From JBGSBR01 sp041730495 (GTDB taxonomy: Bacteria > Patescibacteriota > Microgenomatia > UBA1406 > GWC2-37-13), in the NCBI GenBank assembly GCA_041730495.1, contig JBGSBR010000017.1, positions 1 to 24,004 of the forward strand: 24,004 nucleotides of DNA, read 5' to 3'. The position numbers and the translations under genes were made by a program. Below, piece by piece: positions 21,601-24,004 of this stretch. Numbering within the stretch: the stretch's first letter is position 1; every line of letters starts with the position of its first letter. The notes under the pieces are model-generated. The model had not been told where the DNA came from. It was given only the letters and a program-made list of their open reading frames with translations, and made no database searches.

Positions 21601-24004
21601 TACTGGTATGGCCACACTCGATCTAAACAGTAACTCATTTGGTATGAAATTTGCCGATTATTTTGAAACATTTCCAGAATATAGAAATCTTATCTTTTAC
21701 AACATCGTAAGTGGTACCGAACGTCCATTTGATATCGATCTCGATGGCAATACAGATGCTGCACCTGTGGGATGGACTGGTGACGGCGGAAACCCAGCAC
21801 CACCTCTTGTCTCTGGATACGATGATAATCTGTACTTCAGAACGTATACTCGAGGTACTACGAGTGGATTTGGAAGCAAAACTGTGGCGGGCTGGAAGTT
21901 TGGCACAGGCATTATTAGTGTTCCCTATACTAACTGGAATGGTCAAAGTGGCGGTATGCCAGGTGATGAACCAGCTGGTTTCACTGCTGCAGGAACTAAA
22001 ATTTATTGGAATCATTGTTGCGATCGTTACTTAGGAGCTATTGATATTTCACAAGCTAATCCGGTCGGTACATTTTTAACTACGATAAGTAGCAGTAGTC
22101 GTCAATGGCGATACACCAATAATGAAGGACTTCCTTATGGTCCGACACCGCCAACAAATATCGGGATGCCCCTCAATCCAACACCTTATTATGTCGCTTC
22201 TATACCCTATTTTAGAGATCCATTACCTGCACCACCACGAGCCGCTACTTTTTGGAACGAAAATGATAAAGTAGGGCCATCTATTTACAATGGAAAGTTG
22301 TTTTCTATACAAGGAAATGCTTTAGTAGCACTTGGCCCATCAGGCGCCGGAAGCTCTGCTCCAGTACTTACCACAGCAGCCACAGTAGCAGCGCCTGAAA
22401 CCACTTCGTCCATAACAACCAACCAGATCAACGCAATTTTAGAAGAACAAGTCCAAACAATGGTTGATGCTGGGCATCTTAAACCGAGTTATTTCTTTTC
22501 TGGTCAGCTTACTACCAGCAGTAGATCGTCTAATCTTGATGACTTTCTTAATCACTATTGGCACAATCCAGCTGATACACAGCTCATTCTTTTACGCGCA
22601 TTACCATTTCTCTCCTCAGGTCTTCAAGCAGAAGTAAGGACATATTTGCAAAGTGAACGTTCCAGTTATTCACCTGCAAGTTATGCACATATGGGATTCA
22701 CCACTGGTACACAACGAGATCCATACACATATCCTCCTGCCGAAAACACTTTTAACTCATTTACTATTACTACATTAACTCCACAAGCATCTTCGTCATT
22801 TTCGAATTTCTGGCAATTTCCTCCTCATAATGCATATGCACTCTGGAAATTTACTGATGCTGGATTAGGCGATGCTACGACCATGGTCGGTACCTGGCAG
22901 ACGTTTAATCTTAAAATTCCCATCGAAGCAAATTATGGTGCAAGCAAACAAATCAACGGTATAACAATTGACAATTCTAATGTACGCGATTTCTTAAGTA
23001 GATTTCCTTTGGTCGCTAATGCATTTATAGCAGGATATAAAGGTTATGCAGAGTTAGTGACTCTCGGAAATGAAAGTCCAGCTATCGATCCAGCTCCTTA
23101 TCTCACTGAATACAACAAATTGCTGCAATGGCGAGTTGAAGATTTAACAGCCTATCCCGATCCAGAGCCATATCTCTGTGATAATGAATGTTATTATGAA
23201 TCTCTCATCACCTACTATAACTTCGCTAATATGACCCCCGAACTAATAGACTACCTTATAGCGAATGATATGGATCCAGGAGATCCAGGTTATGATGCAG
23301 ACAAAGACATTGAAGCCATAGTGCAAGAATATCAAGATCTTTCACCATACTGGATGATGGCTCACAATGGTGAGACACAAGGTGAAAGTGCATTAGAACC
23401 ATATCAACAAACACACTCACTTTTCCAGGCTCGAGCAGAAATCGAAGCTGCACCATTTGATGAACTTATAAAAGATCTGGATACAGCGATAGTACCTACT
23501 GGTGATCTCTACTATATCGATAATCTCGTAGCTATGCTCGAAGCTGATGCACCAGATCCTACAGCCACGCCAACATCTGGACCAACGTCAACACCAACAG
23601 ATACTCCTACTCCACTTCCGCCAACTGCTACTCCTACTCCAACAGATCTACCACCTACAGGAACGCCAACAAATACTCCAGTGCCTCCAACTGCGACTCC
23701 GACTGATATACCACCAACGCCCACAGATGGTCCGACAGCAACACCGACTGATACTCCTACTCCAACACCTACTGGACCTACCGCCACGCCGACAAGTACA
23801 CCAACAACTGGTCCAACCGCGACTCCGACAAAACGACCAAGACAAGCGGACGAAACAACAAGCTCTAGTTCATCGACAGAATGTAGTGCTACTGCACCTG
23901 GCACATCAGCACCATGGTTATATGCAGCCGTCCCACAAGACGCCAACTCTGTACTACTCCAGTTTGGTGCAGCCAGTGATCCTGTAGATCATTATGCTCT
24001 CGAA
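18638..24004 (+). CDS. Giant secreted multidomain surface protein (3' end outside the window)
   Basis: An ATG at 18638 opens a frame with no stop to the window end, at least 1789 codons. A signal peptide (hydrophobic 15-34, cleavage likely after SANA) is followed by: a beta-rich, sialidase-like region with the Asp-box STDAGANW (96-103); a beta-sandwich-like segment (about 448-540, ending YYTRIRTT); an FN3-like domain (about 597-710, ending YYWRVKAID); a PQQ-like propeller with blades such as DGKVYVATSKGLYAFNADTG from residue 755, and less regular blades to about 1237; a helical region (about 1268-1638); a Pro/Thr stalk (1639-1731); and the start of another FN3-like domain. It should be exported by SecA and displayed or released. 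Function is unknown; adhesion or carbohydrate binding are possible. No Shine-Dalgarno sequence; TATATT is at 18629-18634. Confidence 0.9.
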   Translation, partial: MPSSQNNKSYLRDNFIHFFTIFFCVVILAALALINATSANAISSVVSTSTVTGALSTQTSTQRHLVRTSDGTLHAFIQMGTNTSKCGGGGLWWLYSTDAGANWTCPPGGQLSGDTGPVANLKYADARADSSDNIYIVYSAGTTGRDNNYDVFYRKLSYNGSSSWTLNAAQTVLDGSAAGTAYHHATLELDGLSRLWIAARTYDGSTYNANIYNSTNLDVATTWNSSLTSVGVGTTDSRYFYTSLVKFSTNVGVIYNVESGSDLTLRARADADTVTSWGVGSTLPASFLVRAGTFSTAGDTSGNIYVAASGNATTFTRYSPSTWTTPVTIASNTISDSFISVETDGSSVWVVYADATGLTAGLSGNRKLVYKKGVTPFAAANFTSPTPAVPEHGTFDKVWLHDIDAGTPFQDETIDAGSTAVADVRHDTSLGIVRSQNDIAYFGKSTSFDAISWDLSTNGAAGTVAHEYCSAVNGSSACTTWTTLTYTASSATALNADGYGAFTPPVDWQPAIVNTDTSPFYYTRIRTTNVAGFSTPPVATEFDSIPLINWAGVALTTRGVYAMWTENSAAASTINKVRYATLVTHASSPFDPSSLGGRVDGTPNIDTTPTLSFTLGDPDLSDTVSYRIQIDDTANFSSPVVDYTSALGTQGTYSFTVAQAAGGGTYTIGSGLTLPDASYYWRVKAIDNTAQESSYTTANSGAVAFIVDNTLWPMAGANNERTSWTASTLPNVLATEWVKPIEPYISQHVQVIGADGKVYVATSKGLYAFNADTGAVVWVYPTELPLGHSPTFDNGILYVGGMDRRMHAISATTGLSVWDAGDVYEAGGGFSTSPIVANNKVYAGNRDGNFYAINTSDGSMSWSYPTDNQILQSAAYKAEDDGVLSTLQGSLLFASNDGYAYSLDAQLGTLVWKSPTKLPSNGFYSWWPVLFDKSGENDAIFTRTTFGSGGTGEETDYILCPPGTRPVGCSPGGSATTGALGTEPGPWPTGMATLDLNSNSFGMKFADYFETFPEYRNLIFYNIVSGTERPFDIDLDGNTDAAPVGWTGDGGNPAPPLVSGYDDNLYFRTYTRGTTSGFGSKTVAGWKFGTGIISVPYTNWNGQSGGMPGDEPAGFTAAGTKIYWNHCCDRYLGAIDISQANPVGTFLTTISSSSRQWRYTNNEGLPYGPTPPTNIGMPLNPTPYYVASIPYFRDPLPAPPRAATFWNENDKVGPSIYNGKLFSIQGNALVALGPSGAGSSAPVLTTAATVAAPETTSSITTNQINAILEEQVQTMVDAGHLKPSYFFSGQLTTSSRSSNLDDFLNHYWHNPADTQLILLRALPFLSSGLQAEVRTYLQSERSSYSPASYAHMGFTTGTQRDPYTYPPAENTFNSFTITTLTPQASSSFSNFWQFPPHNAYALWKFTDAGLGDATTMVGTWQTFNLKIPIEANYGASKQINGITIDNSNVRDFLSRFPLVANAFIAGYKGYAELVTLGNESPAIDPAPYLTEYNKLLQWRVEDLTAYPDPEPYLCDNECYYESLITYYNFANMTPELIDYLIANDMDPGDPGYDADKDIEAIVQEYQDLSPYWMMAHNGETQGESALEPYQQTHSLFQARAEIEAAPFDELIKDLDTAIVPTGDLYYIDNLVAMLEADAPDPTATPTSGPTSTPTDTPTPLPPTATPTPTDLPPTGTPTNTPVPPTATPTDIPPTPTDGPTATPTDTPTPTPTGPTATPTSTPTTGPTATPTKRPRQADETTSSSSSTECSATAPGTSAPWLYAAVPQDANSVLLQFGAASDPVDHYALE
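23552..23830 (+). repeat. Pro/Thr-rich repetitive stalk region of the surface protein
   Basis: 93 codons encode degenerate tandem units of the type PTATPTDTPTP, PPTATPTDIPP and GPTATPTSTPT. Such stretches form extended, often glycosylated linkers in surface proteins. The repetition creates long meaningless open frames on both strands here. It is internal to the 18638 reading frame. Confidence 0.9.

Noticed and set aside
23512..23987. Long open frames on both strands made of Val/Gly or Gln/His/Leu repeats
   Set aside because: They are shadows of the Pro/Thr codon repeats in the surface protein frame, which is continuous from 18638.

Overview
This 24 kb window looks like chromosome of a Candidate Phyla Radiation (Patescibacteria) bacterium, most like Microgenomates. 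That placement is inference from gene forms: a short AlaRS without its inserted beta-barrel or C-Ala domain, a free-standing PolI-type 5'-3' exonuclease, a TsaC-TsaE fusion, a membrane-anchored DsbA-like protein and a giant Pro/Thr-rich surface protein. The genetic code is standard: TGA, TAG and TAA are all used as stops (TGA ends the ABC ATPase and the Ig-like gene), which argues against the UGA-glycine code of Gracilibacteria/Absconditabacteria.

Layout. 1-3233: a 74-nt structured repeat, the t6A fusion tsaC-tsaE (-), a divergent ftsH (+) with a CIRCE-like operator, then a second copy of the repeat. 3255-6798: four + strand genes: 5'-3' exonuclease with a clamp-binding tail, a small membrane protein, a MazG-like pyrophosphohydrolase and glmS. 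6805-6864: a composite palindromic element between convergent genes. 6870-9442: a family 2 glycosyltransferase (-) divergent from an ABC-2 exporter pair (+). 9439-14395: minus-strand block with secA (a second, out-of-service SEC-C-like tail lies in frame behind its stop), then the run nnrD, an Ig-like membrane protein and a secreted protein, whose genes overlap. 14474-18198: alaS, an unknown gene, a tRNA-binding domain gene and a DsbA-fold protein whose two halves are in swapped order (a natural circular permutation), closed by a clear intrinsic terminator. 18305-18496: small membrane protein (-). 18638 to the window end: one open reading frame of at least 1789 codons, cut by the window edge, encoding a secreted surface protein with an Asp-box region, an FN3-like domain, a PQQ-like propeller, a helical region and a PT-rich stalk.

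Expression. Almost no start codon has a Shine-Dalgarno sequence. At nine genes a TATAAT-like -10 box sits only 6-10 nt before the ATG, so many transcripts should be leaderless or nearly so. I used that spacing to revise several starts.

The strongest candidate for something undescribed is the circularly permuted DsbA-like protein at 17350-18198. The SecA tail duplication, the 74-nt repeat, the leaderless promoter layout and the giant surface protein follow. No stretch over 300 bases lacks a gene; the longest gap is 18497-18637.
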